Origin: Mucilaginibacter sp. SJ
Lineage (GTDB): Bacteria > Bacteroidota > Bacteroidia > Sphingobacteriales > Sphingobacteriaceae
DNA length: 64,000 bases
NCBI RefSeq assembly: GCF_028993635.1
Contig: NZ_CP118631.1
Coordinates: 2,046,001 to 2,110,000 of the forward strand
Reading direction: 5' to 3'
Shown: positions 1 through 8,222 of the stretch, piece by piece
Position numbering within the stretch: position 1 is the stretch's first letter
Layout: each line of letters begins with the position of its first letter
Notes under the pieces: generated by a model
Seen by the model: only the letters and a program-made list of their open reading frames with translations
Databases searched by the model: none
What the model was told of the DNA's origin: nothing
Program-made: the position numbers and the translations under genes

Positions 1-409
1 CCGCGTCGCGCGGTAGATCTATAACCTCATCATCTTTTAACTGAAAATAAATGTAATTGATCCAATCGCTTTTATAAAGATTAGTTAATTCAAGCCCCTC
101 ACCGGCAACAGCATAACCTACAAACAGCTCTCCAACATCAATCAGGCGGATATCTCCATTTACCCTTTTTAACAATACCTCGCCGGTTACCGGCATTAAA
201 ATAAACCAGCCGGAGTTTTCGACGGCGACATCAACCGAACTGCCGCCCGCCAGCATTTCATCATTCCATACCTCCAACCGGCCAAAGGGTTTACGATGCT
301 CATTAAAGTAGTTACCATAGTTAAAACTGCTGTAACGCCTCAAGGTGTGGGTTTTCGTGAAACCTCTTTGGTCGGCTAAATGTATTTGTCCCGGTGAGAT
401 CTTTTCCAT
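1..409 (-). CDS. Pirin-family (YhhW-like) cupin protein, 3' part outside window
   Basis: Minus-strand reading frame open from an ATG at 409 to the window edge, so the C-terminus is missing. The visible ~136 residues have the pirin N-terminal layout: an 'RRYSSFNYGNYF' stretch like the HTFSFG/NYF region of pirins, then a glycine-spaced beta-rich cupin segment ('PVTGEVLL', 'DVGELF'). Bacterial pirins are cupin proteins, some with quercetin 2,3-dioxygenase activity; the substrate cannot be inferred here. It begins one base after the stop of the upstream gene, so the two are probably cotranscribed. Family call is good, function is not. Confidence 0.7.
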   Translation of the reverse strand, partial: MEKISPGQIHLADQRGFTKTHTLRRYSSFNYGNYFNEHRKPFGRLEVWNDEMLAGGSSVDVAVENSGWFILMPVTGEVLLKRVNGDIRLIDVGELFVGYAVAGEGLELTNLYKSDWINYIYFQLKDDEVIDLPRDA

Positions 410-410
410 G

Positions 411-932
411 TTAATTGTGATATTGCAGTGAAGTTATATTTATATACGGCTGCAATTGCATAAGGTTAGTAGATATGCTATTATTTTCGGCAAATTGTTG
501 GATTTCTGGTGTATGATCAGATATCAGCAAGTAGCTGTCGATGGTATCATGCCAGATCAGTGGTTCGGAATAGAAATTGACCGCGATCTGGTGCTTGTCC
601 TTATCATTAATATCCGAATTGATGATCTCCAGCTGAAACTTGCTGAATGTAAGGAACCGCCGGCCAACATTATTTAAAATATCGGGCATAATACCGCCAA
701 GCTGCTGAATATAACCGGTAACCGATGGTATAACCATACCGGTTAAACGCTGGGCATTGGGCACATTCCTTAACAATTCAGCATAAGAAGTATAGGCTGT
801 TCCCTGGCTAAAATTCTGGGCCTGCATTTTAAATTCCAGGTAGGTGCTTTCAAAAACCAGCTTATCCCATTGCTTAACCGACCGGATATCGATGATTTTA
901 CGATAACATAAAATGATGACGCGCTTTTGCAT
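411..932 (-). CDS. Hypothetical protein, about 173 aa
   Basis: I do not recognise this protein. It is a soluble-looking polypeptide with no signal peptide or membrane segment. ATG at 932 is the best start; the frame extends to a TTG at 944, but that codon lies in the T-tract of the terminator of the upstream dioxygenase gene. The stop is one base from the start of the pirin-like gene, so translational coupling with it is likely. Its partner suggests a cytoplasmic role, but nothing more specific is supported. Confidence 0.6.
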   Translation of the reverse strand: MQKRVIILCYRKIIDIRSVKQWDKLVFESTYLEFKMQAQNFSQGTAYTSYAELLRNVPNAQRLTGMVIPSVTGYIQQLGGIMPDILNNVGRRFLTFSKFQLEIINSDINDKDKHQIAVNFYSEPLIWHDTIDSYLLISDHTPEIQQFAENNSISTNLMQLQPYINITSLQYHN

Positions 933-942
933 ATGATGGTTC

Positions 943-972
943 AAAAAACAAAAACGCCGGCGACAGCCGGCG
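943..972 (-). terminator. Intrinsic terminator after the intradiol dioxygenase gene
   Basis: Seven-base GC-only arms (955-961 and 966-972) with a 4-base loop, followed on the minus strand by a T-rich run. It lies 26 bases beyond the dioxygenase stop codon. Confidence 0.8.
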
Positions 973-998
973 CCCTGTTACAAAACAAGATTAAAATT

Positions 999-1727
999 TT
1001 AAGCAGGCACACTTAAACTGATAGCTAATACAAAACCGGCAGTGGTGCTACCGGTAACAGTAGCAGTTTCAAGCGTATACCCATCGCTAAACACATTATC
1101 ACTCGCATTATACGTATATCCGCTCATGCCTTTAGCATAACCGCTAACAGCCGCCAGGGCCGTGCCGGTGCCCTCCGGAAAAGCGATCTGCGTTACTTTC
1201 AATGATGTACCCGATGAGTTATACACATGAACGTGAATATGCGTAGCCCTGCCCGTATACCAACCTGGAAATATAGAAGTAAAAGTTACCAGGCCATTTG
1301 AATCGGTAGTTTGCCTGCCACGCAAAAAATGTACGGAAGTATAATTTGTTGATTGTGTGCCGCTGCCGCCATATTCAGAATAATTGCCTTCCGCATCGCA
1401 ATGCCAGATATCAACCAACGCTCCCGAAAGCGCGCTACAGCTATTATTACTGTTGTTGATTGTAATTTTCACGGTAAGCTTATACCCTGTACGGCCATCG
1501 GTAATATCGCTCCTTACATATGATGCAGGCGAATGCGTTGGATACGGACCTTCCGTTTCGGTAGGCACAACACTGCAAGTGCCTGAATCGGTTGAACCTG
1601 AAGTACTGCCGGAAGATGAAGTTGTAGTAGTTGTGGCGGTATCCGCATCTTTTTTGCAGGCTTCAACCAATACCGACGATGACACTGCGCCGATTACCAG
1701 GCTTTTTAAAAAGTTCTTTCTTTCCAT
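999..1727 (-). CDS. Intradiol ring-cleavage dioxygenase-like lipoprotein
   Basis: Resembles the catalytic subunit fold of protocatechuate 3,4-/catechol 1,2-dioxygenases, which open catechol rings using Fe(III). Residues from the chosen ATG (1727, preceded by an AAGGAG-type ribosome site): hydrophobic N-terminus with a lipobox-like LVEAC ending at Cys24; Thr/Ser/Gly-rich linker ~30-50; 'TETEGPYP' at ~56-63, a family hallmark; and the apparent iron ligands Tyr116, Tyr157, His163 and His165 ('GWYTGRATHIH'). Secreted, lipid-anchored intradiol enzymes of this kind are common in soil Bacteroidota and are thought to act on lignin- or humus-derived catechols. No aromatic pathway genes are nearby, so the substrate is unknown. 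Confidence 0.85.
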   Translation of the reverse strand: MERKNFLKSLVIGAVSSSVLVEACKKDADTATTTTTSSSGSTSGSTDSGTCSVVPTETEGPYPTHSPASYVRSDITDGRTGYKLTVKITINNSNNSCSALSGALVDIWHCDAEGNYSEYGGSGTQSTNYTSVHFLRGRQTTDSNGLVTFTSIFPGWYTGRATHIHVHVYNSSGTSLKVTQIAFPEGTGTALAAVSGYAKGMSGYTYNASDNVFSDGYTLETATVTGSTTAGFVLAISLSVPA

Positions 1728-1892
1728 TGTATGTTCTCCTTTTAAGTTTAATCTAAATCGTTGATTCAAAAGTAAAAGTGGTATAGTCAGTGTTGAAACA
1801 TGTGTCGGTTAGCTGCCTTTTTGTGTCGATAAACGGCAAATTATCTGTGTGCGGGAAGATAAGATTGTATAAACATACAGTTGCATGACAAC

Positions 1893-1920
1893 TTTAAACC
1901 GTCAAATTTCTCTATCTTTG
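1893..1920 (+). promoter_or_regulatory. Candidate Bacteroidota-type promoter for fabH
   Basis: TATCTTTG at 1913-1920 matches the TAnnTTTG -7 consensus of this phylum. TTTA at 1893-1896 is a weak -33 candidate with a 16-base spacer, shorter than usual. The implied 5' leader is about 20 bases. Confidence 0.5.
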
Positions 1921-1948
1921 CATGTTTTTTTGAGAGTATATAATATTT

Positions 1949-2947
1949 ATGGCATTAAAAAGCAGTGCGGTGATTACCGGTGTAGGTGGCTATGTTCCTG
2001 ACAACATTTTAACTAACAGTGATTTAGAAAAAATGGTTGAAACTAACAGCGACTGGATAGTTTCGCGTACAGGGATCAAAGAAAGAAGAATCCTCGCCGA
2101 CAGATCAATGGCTACTTCAGACATGGCCGCCTTTGCGGTGAAAAATCTACTTGAAAATGCCAAAATTGATCCTTCTGAAATAGACTGCGTTATTATAGCC
2201 ACTTCAACACCCGATTACCTGCTTATCTCTACCGCCAGCATCGTTTGTGATAAATGTGGTTTAAGCAATGCCTGGGCGTCTGACGTTAATGCAGCCTGCA
2301 GTGGTTTCCTTTATGCCTTTACCCTTGGCTCGAGCCTGGTTGAAAGCAACCGTTATAAAAAAGTAATAGTTATCGGTGCCGATCAAAACAGCGCCATTGT
2401 AAACTATGCCGACCGTAACACCTGTATCCTTTTTGGCGACGGCGCCGGCGCGATATTGCTTGAACCATCTACCGAAGATATTGGCGTTATTGACAGTGTA
2501 TTTAAAACAGATGGGCACGGCAGGGAGCATTTATATGTACCCGGCGGCGGCTCTATGAACCCGGCATCAGAAGAAACTATTGATGGCAAACTACATTATA
2601 TACGCCAGGATGGCCGTGTAGTTTTTAAAGCTGCTATAAAAGGGATGACTGAAAGCTGCACATCTGTACTGCAGCGTAACAACCTTACCATAGATGATAT
2701 CAACTGGCTAATACCCCACCAGGCAAATTACCGCATTATCCACGCCGTAGGTGATGCTTTGGGCCTACCTGAAAGCCGTGTTAAGATCAACATCGACCGT
2801 TATGGTAACACCACAGCTGCCACTATCCCGCTGGCGTTATGGGATTACAAAGAAGATTTTAAAGAGAACGATAACATGATCCTGACAGCATTTGGCGCAG
2901 GGTTTTCATGGGGCGCTACTTATTTAAAGTGGGGTAAATTGAGATAA
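1949..2947 (+). CDS. fabH: 3-oxoacyl-ACP synthase III (FabH)
   Basis: Beta-ketoacyl-ACP synthase III, which condenses acetyl-CoA (or another acyl-CoA) with malonyl-ACP to start type II fatty acid synthesis. 332 residues, normal for the family. The catalytic triad is intact: Cys117 in 'NAACSGF', His257 in 'IPHQANYR', Asn287 in 'YGNTTAATIP'. The C-terminal 'GAGFSWGA' glycine motif is present. It is followed after 51 bases by a thioesterase gene, with a small palindromic repeat in the gap. The usual rpmF-plsX neighbours are absent, so this could be a second FabH copy rather than the housekeeping one. Confidence 0.93.
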   Translation: MALKSSAVITGVGGYVPDNILTNSDLEKMVETNSDWIVSRTGIKERRILADRSMATSDMAAFAVKNLLENAKIDPSEIDCVIIATSTPDYLLISTASIVCDKCGLSNAWASDVNAACSGFLYAFTLGSSLVESNRYKKVIVIGADQNSAIVNYADRNTCILFGDGAGAILLEPSTEDIGVIDSVFKTDGHGREHLYVPGGGSMNPASEETIDGKLHYIRQDGRVVFKAAIKGMTESCTSVLQRNNLTIDDINWLIPHQANYRIIHAVGDALGLPESRVKINIDRYGNTTAATIPLALWDYKEDFKENDNMILTAFGAGFSWGATYLKWGKLR

Positions 2948-2962
2948 GCAACCTCAGCCCAA

Positions 2963-2981
2963 CCCTCTCCAAAGGAGAGGG
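2963..2981. repeat. Small dispersed palindrome (CCCTCTCC-AAA-GGAGAGGG)
   Basis: Perfect 8-base arms around a 3-base loop between fabH and the thioesterase gene. The same CT/GA-rich palindrome type recurs inside the GNAT gene (6966-6983) and at 31597-31702. Confidence 0.7.
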
Positions 2982-2998
2982 AGTTAAAATTCAACTCA

Positions 2999-3382
2999 AT
3001 GACTACTGAAGAACGAATTAAAGAAGCCGAATCACGGATATTCAAAACCGTGTTCCCGAGCGACACCAATCATTACGAAACACTTTTCGGAGGTTCGGCA
3101 ATGGCCATGATGGACGAAGTAGCTTTCATTACGGCCACCCGCTTCACCCGTAAAAAAATGGTTACCGTATCATCCGACAGGATCGACTTTAACCGCCCTA
3201 TCCCTGCAGGTACCATTATTGAACTTGTTGGCCGTATATCCCATATCGGCAATACCAGCCTAAAAGTCTTGGTTGAAATCTATATTGAAGAAATGTACTC
3301 CTTTGTGCGCGAAAAAGCCATCACCGGCACTTTTACCTTTGTTGCCATTGATGATCATAAGCACCCGGTAAGCGTTCTTTAA
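2999..3382 (+). CDS. Acyl-CoA thioesterase, hotdog fold (YciA-like)
   Basis: 127-residue single hotdog-domain protein. 'FPSDTNHYETLFGG' followed by 'MMDEVAF' matches the YciA/BFIT acyl-CoA hydrolase pattern, with the active-site Asp in the 'MDE' helix. Such enzymes release CoA from acyl-CoAs in the cytoplasm. It lies directly after fabH on the same strand and may be cotranscribed. Confidence 0.85.
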   Translation: MTTEERIKEAESRIFKTVFPSDTNHYETLFGGSAMAMMDEVAFITATRFTRKKMVTVSSDRIDFNRPIPAGTIIELVGRISHIGNTSLKVLVEIYIEEMYSFVREKAITGTFTFVAIDDHKHPVSVL

Positions 3383-3490
3383 GCTGAAGGCTTAAAGCGG
3401 AAAGCTAAAAGCCAGAAACCGCTATCCTATTACCATTATTTAAAGATGCTTAAAAAAAAGCTTTCGGCCTTCGGCTTTAAGCTTTAAGCT
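3383..3490. repeat. Dispersed palindrome rich in AAGCTT/GCTTAAAGC motifs
   Basis: Left arm (3384-3413) and right arm (about 3459-3490) are imperfect inverted copies built from 'aaagctnaaagc' words. Related single arms occur at 29138-29190, 30664-30715 and 60803-60850. Confidence 0.65.
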
Positions 3491-3493
3491 CTC

Positions 3494-4354
3494 TTAATGT
3501 AGTTTCTTGCGCTTCAACAACCCGCCTGTAGTGTCATCAATACTTTGCTGTACAATAAAGGCCTTGGGATCGATACGAAGAATAGTTTGTTTTAATGATG
3601 GAATTTCCAAACGGGTAGCCACTGTGAAAACAATATCACGGGGATCATTCACATGACCGTCTTTTCCATAACCACTTTTCCCCTGGTAAATGGTAACACC
3701 CCTACCAAGCGTAACCGTTATCGCCCTCCGTATCGCATCGCTTTTGGTCGAGATCACGGTAATACCCGAGTATTGTTCGATGCCGTTCAGCAAAAAGTCG
3801 ATCATTTTGGCGGCGGCCATATAGGTTAATATCGAATACATGGCCGGTTCAACGCCCAGTACCGAGGCTGCAACCCCAAATATCAAAACGTTAAGCAGCA
3901 AAATAAAATCGCTCACCTTAAGCAGCTGCGTTTTTTTACTTACCAGTACGGCGGCTATTTCAGTGCCATCAAGCACAGCTCCGCCGCGCATGGCCAACCC
4001 GCTGCCGGTACCAATAAATACACCGCCGAATACCGCGGTAAGCAATTTATCATGAGTAACATCCGGAAAGCTGACCAATGCCAGGCAAAGCGATAAAAGC
4101 GCAATGGCCCCCGTGCTTTTAATCGCGAACCAAAGCCCAAGCTTGCGATAACCAAGCCACAAGAAAGGAACATTGATAACAAAGATCAATATCGATATAG
4201 GAATAGAGGTTATATCAGATATCAGCATGGAAACCCCGGTGGCCCCTCCGTCGATAAAATGGCTTGAAAGTAAAAAACCCTTAAGGCCAAAAGCTGCTGA
4301 TAAAATCCCGAGTCCGATATTAGCTGAATCCTTGATGGTGTTGATTGCCTTCAT
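3494..4354 (-). CDS. YitT family membrane protein (DUF161 plus DUF2179)
   Basis: About 286 residues with five or so hydrophobic helices in the first ~190 residues, including 'FIDGGATGVSML' and 'GGAVLDGTEI', both typical of YitT repeats. A soluble C-terminal DUF2179 domain follows ('TVTLGRGVTIYQGKSGYGK'). The cellular role of this widespread inner-membrane family is not established. I start it at ATG 4354; a TTG two codons upstream is in frame but less likely. Confidence 0.85.
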   Translation of the reverse strand: MKAINTIKDSANIGLGILSAAFGLKGFLLSSHFIDGGATGVSMLISDITSIPISILIFVINVPFLWLGYRKLGLWFAIKSTGAIALLSLCLALVSFPDVTHDKLLTAVFGGVFIGTGSGLAMRGGAVLDGTEIAAVLVSKKTQLLKVSDFILLLNVLIFGVAASVLGVEPAMYSILTYMAAAKMIDFLLNGIEQYSGITVISTKSDAIRRAITVTLGRGVTIYQGKSGYGKDGHVNDPRDIVFTVATRLEIPSLKQTILRIDPKAFIVQQSIDDTTGGLLKRKKLH

Positions 4355-4431
4355 GCCCAAATATAGCTTTTTGGGGCTAAAGGCGGGTATTTAAACACAG
4401 CCGAATGTTTATAAACTAACTTTTTTTACGT

Positions 4432-5688
4432 TTACTTAACCACCACCTGTATCGTATTCCTGCTAATTTGCTCCAACAAAATAGTTTTACCTTCTGTTAG
4501 TTGCTTAATAGTATTTACCCCATCATGGCGTACAGTAATGAGTGTTAAACCCTCATTATACTTCACTTTAAAATCCTGCTTAAGACCACTTAACAGCTTT
4601 TCAAAACGTTCTTCGTTCAGGTCGAAACAAACTGAAAAACTTAATGCGGAAGTTTGCATCACATTTACCTTAACATTATTTTGAGCAAAAAGGCGAAACA
4701 CATCGCTTAGGTGATCTTCCGTTATAAACGAGTAATCCTTGCCTGATACTGATAGCAATACCTGGTTCTGCTTCAAAATGATCACCGGTTTTGTAAACTG
4801 ATTATGTCCATCCTCTTTAATTATGGTGCCTGGTGCTGATGGATCTGTAAAGGGCTTTACCAGCAATGGGATCCGTGCATTCTGTAACGGCTTGATAGTT
4901 TTTGGGTGGATGACACTGGCCCCGTAATAGGTCATTTCGATGGCTTCCGTATAGGAGAGCTCATCAAATTTAACCGTATCAGCAAAAAATCTCGGATCGG
5001 CGTTCAGGATGCCCGGAACATCTTTCCAGGCGGTAACCGATTCGGCACCTAAGCAAGCTGCAAATATAGATGCTGTGTAATCAGACCCTTCGCGGCCAAG
5101 CGTGGTGGTAAAATTTTCGGAGGTACCACCTAAAAAGCCTTGGGTTACAACAATACTTTTTTCAAGTAAGGTTGGAAGATCCTTGCTGATACTTGCTTTA
5201 GTTTTATCCCAGTCAACTATGCCTTCCCTGTAGGTATTATCTGTATGCACATATCCGCGTACATCAAGCCATTTACTTTTGAGCCCAGCCTGGTTCAGGT
5301 AGGCGTTAATTATTCGGGTTGACACCAGCTCACCGATGGATACGATCTGATCATATACAAAATCATAGCTATCGTGTGGCTCATCCTCAATGGCCCAGTC
5401 AATCTCCACAAAGGTATTGGCAACTTCATCAAATACAGGGTGCCCCGGTTCAAATAATCCGCTCAGAATGTTGTAATGATACTCTTTGACTTGGTTAAAG
5501 ATCTCATGCATATCATCGGTTTGCTCCATGTAGGCTTTGGTAAGCTTCTCCAGCGCGTTGGTGGTTTTGCCCATGGCCGATATCACGATGAGCAATTGTT
5601 GATCAGTATATTGTTTTACAACATTAGCAAGGTTGGTAACACCCGCAGCATCTTTAACTGATGCCCCTCCGAATTTAAAAACAAGCAT
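4432..5688 (-). CDS. lysC: Aspartate kinase, monofunctional
   Basis: ATP-dependent phosphorylation of aspartate, the first step towards lysine, threonine and methionine. 418 residues: amino-acid-kinase domain (N-terminal 'VFKFGGASVKD', 'TTLGREGSDYTA' for nucleotide/aspartate binding) to ~residue 290, then a C-terminal ACT-type regulatory region ('SVSGKDYSFI', 'NVKVNVMQTSALSFSV'). There is no homoserine dehydrogenase fusion. Its start codon abuts the stop of the upstream DUF3298 lipoprotein gene, so the pair is probably one operon. Gene symbol is by function; paralogues are common. Confidence 0.9.
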   Translation of the reverse strand: MLVFKFGGASVKDAAGVTNLANVVKQYTDQQLLIVISAMGKTTNALEKLTKAYMEQTDDMHEIFNQVKEYHYNILSGLFEPGHPVFDEVANTFVEIDWAIEDEPHDSYDFVYDQIVSIGELVSTRIINAYLNQAGLKSKWLDVRGYVHTDNTYREGIVDWDKTKASISKDLPTLLEKSIVVTQGFLGGTSENFTTTLGREGSDYTASIFAACLGAESVTAWKDVPGILNADPRFFADTVKFDELSYTEAIEMTYYGASVIHPKTIKPLQNARIPLLVKPFTDPSAPGTIIKEDGHNQFTKPVIILKQNQVLLSVSGKDYSFITEDHLSDVFRLFAQNNVKVNVMQTSALSFSVCFDLNEERFEKLLSGLKQDFKVKYNEGLTLITVRHDGVNTIKQLTEGKTILLEQISRNTIQVVVK

Positions 5689-6486
5689 TTATTTAATGAA
5701 TTGACTTACAACCGAACCCGGCTGTACTAATGATTTGATCTGTGCGTATGGAATAAACAATTCGGTAATACCGGCCGCGTATGGTTTAATGTCATACTGA
5801 TTGTACAAAAATTTAATCCCAAGTGGCGTAATGGAAAAATTAGTATTGAGCGCGAATTTGTTATCCTTAAAAAAATAATTGGTGGCGAGAGATGCGGTAT
5901 CACTTAATTTTTCATTCTTTCTGAAGATCTTTTCGGCAACGGCATTTAATTTATCATGATACCCTTCAACAAGCACATCATCAAGTTTGAGGTTTTTACC
6001 GGCTTTGGTATCCCAGTTTATAAAGCCGACAGATGTGCTGCCATGAGCGCCGCCGGTATATGAATAACCCCGCACTTCGAGCGTTGTTAAGCTCGAATCC
6101 TGGTGGATTACCTTAACGGAATCATCCAGCGTAAAAAACATTCCCGACCGCAGGTCAGTCTTCCTGAAATCATCATATGATTTCAGGAACTTTTTGCTCA
6201 TCAGCTCCAGGCTGGTGTCGGGCCTTCCATCCGTAGCAAACATCAATGTAAGCTTACGGGTTACGGTATCATTTAAAGTTTTTGCGCTGTCAAAAACTGG
6301 GTAGTTAATTTTCACTACCGTACAGGCGCTATCGGCCTTAGCACCGCAATCTGCCGCCCGTGCTTTGATAACTTTATAAGCATAACGCAGGGTATCAAAT
6401 GACTTCTCGGGAATTTTATTAGGAACGCCCCACTGGCACGATGATAATCCCATCGCCAGAAAAAACGCCAGGCACAGATTTTTCAT
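5689..6486 (-). CDS. DUF3298/RsiV-like lipoprotein
   Basis: 265 residues with a lipoprotein signal peptide (lipobox ending at Cys17, 'GLSSC'). The middle holds 'YSYTGGAHGS' and the C-terminal part 'ITPLGIKFLYNQYDI', both typical of DUF3298/DUF4163 proteins such as the anti-sigma factor RsiV, whose domain binds lysozyme. It has no cytoplasmic anti-sigma segment, so it is a periplasmic or outer-membrane version of unknown role. It abuts aspartate kinase downstream and follows the GNAT gene by 10 bases. Confidence 0.75.
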   Translation of the reverse strand: MKNLCLAFFLAMGLSSCQWGVPNKIPEKSFDTLRYAYKVIKARAADCGAKADSACTVVKINYPVFDSAKTLNDTVTRKLTLMFATDGRPDTSLELMSKKFLKSYDDFRKTDLRSGMFFTLDDSVKVIHQDSSLTTLEVRGYSYTGGAHGSTSVGFINWDTKAGKNLKLDDVLVEGYHDKLNAVAEKIFRKNEKLSDTASLATNYFFKDNKFALNTNFSITPLGIKFLYNQYDIKPYAAGITELFIPYAQIKSLVQPGSVVSQFIK

Positions 6487-6496
6487 AGGTATAGTA

Positions 6497-7015
6497 TTAG
6501 TAGTTTAACAACTGCTCTTTTGAAAGCGAAGCATTTAACCAGCCCGCCTCAATATTCGCGCCGTACTTATTGTAAAAGTTAATGGCCGGTTCATTCCAGT
6601 CGAGCACCTGCCAAACCATACCGCTGAAACCTTTCTCTTTAGCTTCCCGGAGCAGCCTGTCGAAAAGCAGTTTGCCGATCTTCTTGCCGCGCATCTCTTC
6701 GGTTACGATCAGGTCTTCCAGGTACATGCGGGAGCCTTTCCAGGTGGAGTAGCGAACATAGTACAAGGCAAAACCAACCACAACGCCGTCAACTTCGGCC
6801 ACAAAAGCTTTCCATACCGGGTTAGGGCCAAACCCGGTTTCTTCAAAATGCTGCAAGGTTACGGTAACCTCGTCCGGGGCTTTTTCATAGAGGGCAAGCT
6901 CATGCACCAGCTCCATCAGGCGCGGACAGTCGGTTTGAATAGCTTCCCTTATAATTAATGCCCCGGCCCCCTGAAGAGGGGGCTGACTTTCAATTTTATT
7001 TTCTGTATTATTCAT
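6497..7015 (-). CDS. GNAT family N-acetyltransferase (SSAT-like)
   Basis: The GNAT core begins at about residue 20 ('ALIIREA') and contains the acetyl-CoA loop 'EEMRGKKIGKLL', 'YLEDLIV' and the C-terminal 'VLDWNEPAINFYNKYGA', most like diamine/spermidine N1-acetyltransferases; the actual acceptor is unknown. The first ~19 residues are unusual: they are encoded partly by a GCCCCC-GGGGGC palindrome of the type found in intergenic repeats here, so the N-terminus seems to be an insertion-derived extension. The domain has no internal Met at its natural start, which supports the ATG at 7015. Confidence 0.85.
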   Translation of the reverse strand: MNNTENKIESQPPLQGAGALIIREAIQTDCPRLMELVHELALYEKAPDEVTVTLQHFEETGFGPNPVWKAFVAEVDGVVVGFALYYVRYSTWKGSRMYLEDLIVTEEMRGKKIGKLLFDRLLREAKEKGFSGMVWQVLDWNEPAINFYNKYGANIEAGWLNASLSKEQLLNY

Positions 7016-7024
7016 GTTATTAAT

Positions 7025-7485
7025 TGTCTGAACTCGAATTAAACGAATTAAGAGAATTTATCGAATTTGGCAAACATTCAGTCAATTCTGCGCCGTTGTT
7101 GGTGTTGTCACCAACAACTTTCTATTTATTTTAACAGGTGTTCAACTTTTTTAGGTGTGAACACTTACAGATATTCCACAAAAAAATCAATTGATAATCA
7201 ACCATTTAATTTTACGGATTATTGCCCATTCAAACAAAATGAACACATAATAACTGACAATCAAATACTTAGCTTTTTCACAATCTTACAAACTGAACAC
7301 CCGTTTTTAAAAAATTGAACACTTAATTTCATTTCAAAAAACATGTTGTTGGTGACAACACCAACAACGGGCGGAACGCGCGGGATTTTCGTCTGAACCG
7401 GAATTTATCGAATTAAGCGAATTATTTGAATGGTAATTTCATTCTGTCAATTCTTTAATTCCATAAATTCCGGTTCAGACAAATT
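7025..7485. repeat. Hairpin-bounded element 1 inside a palindromic repeat (long intergenic region)
   Basis: This 474-base gap carries no convincing gene. Two 24-base hairpin units (10-base stem, 4-base loop) sit at 7095-7118 and 7345-7368 in opposite orientation and bound a ~226-base AT-rich core. The core contains five copies of TGAACAC (one inverted) at 7138, 7158, 7240, 7294 and 7316. Outside, 7402-7477 is a palindromic repeat with 17-base perfect arms (GTCTGAACCGGAATTTA and its complement), and 7025-7090 resembles one arm of the same repeat. Confidence 0.75.
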
Positions 7486-7489
7486 CCAG

Positions 7490-8179
7490 TCAATTATTCT
7501 TCCAATGCTTAATTACCCTGCCTCCAAATATCGTGCTGCCCAACCTTACCATATTACTGCCCTGCTCAATAGCCAGTTTATAATCCGACGACATACCCAT
7601 TGACAGGACATCAAAACTTTCTTCCTTCCGGAAATAGCTTTGTTTGATGCCCTCGAAAAAGGTGTTCAGTTCGTAATATTCTTCTTTAATCTGCTTTTCG
7701 TTATCGGTATTGGTAGCAATACCCATCAAGCCACGGATACGAACGTTCTTTAGCGTAGCAAATTCATCAGACCGCAGCAACTCAATCGCTTCATCAAAAC
7801 CCAGTCCGTATTTGGTTTCTTCGTCGGCTATATAAATTTGCAAAAGGCAATCAATTACCCTTCCGGCTTTTTCAGCATGTTTGTTGATCTCGTGCAAAAG
7901 CTTCAGGCTATCAACAGACTGGATCATACTTACAAAAGGCGCTATATACTTTACCTTATTGGTTTGCAGGTGACCAATCAAATGCCATTCGATATCTTTA
8001 GGCAGTTGCTCATACTTCTCAACCATTTCCTGCACTATATTTTCGCCAAAAAGGCGCTGTCCGGCATCATAGGCTTCCTGTACATCTGCAACAGGTTTTG
8101 TTTTTGATACGGCCAATAATATTACCTTATCTGCTTCCGTTTCCTTTTTTAAGCTTCTGATGTTATCTGCAATGCTCAT
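7490..8179 (-). CDS. YggS/PROSC-type pyridoxal-phosphate homeostasis protein
   Basis: 229 residues, the usual size of the YggS (PLPBP) family. The PLP-binding Lys is in 'LLAVSKTKP' (~Lys26). 'GENIVQE', 'WHLIGHLQTNK' and 'LSMGMSSDYKLAIEQGSNMVRLGS' are family signatures. These cytoplasmic proteins bind PLP without known catalysis and buffer free PLP, affecting amino-acid metabolism. Monocistronic, divergent from the DUF4296 gene. Confidence 0.92.
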   Translation of the reverse strand: MSIADNIRSLKKETEADKVILLAVSKTKPVADVQEAYDAGQRLFGENIVQEMVEKYEQLPKDIEWHLIGHLQTNKVKYIAPFVSMIQSVDSLKLLHEINKHAEKAGRVIDCLLQIYIADEETKYGLGFDEAIELLRSDEFATLKNVRIRGLMGIATNTDNEKQIKEEYYELNTFFEGIKQSYFRKEESFDVLSMGMSSDYKLAIEQGSNMVRLGSTIFGGRVIKHWKNN

Positions 8180-8186
8180 TTATCCG

Positions 8187-8194
8187 TAAATTTG
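8187..8194 (+). promoter_or_regulatory. Candidate -7 box for the DUF4296 lipoprotein gene
   Basis: TAAATTTG fits TAnnTTTG and lies 28 bases upstream of the ATG at 8223; no clear -33 TTTG was seen. Confidence 0.4.
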
Positions 8195-8222
8195 CTTAAT
8201 TAATCAGCCGCTAAATTACTGA

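Noticed and set aside
7067..7318. 83-codon plus-strand frame inside the 7.0-7.5 kb gap
   Set aside because: It runs through the hairpin unit and the TGAACAC repeats, has no protein-like pattern and no ribosome site; explained by the repeat element.
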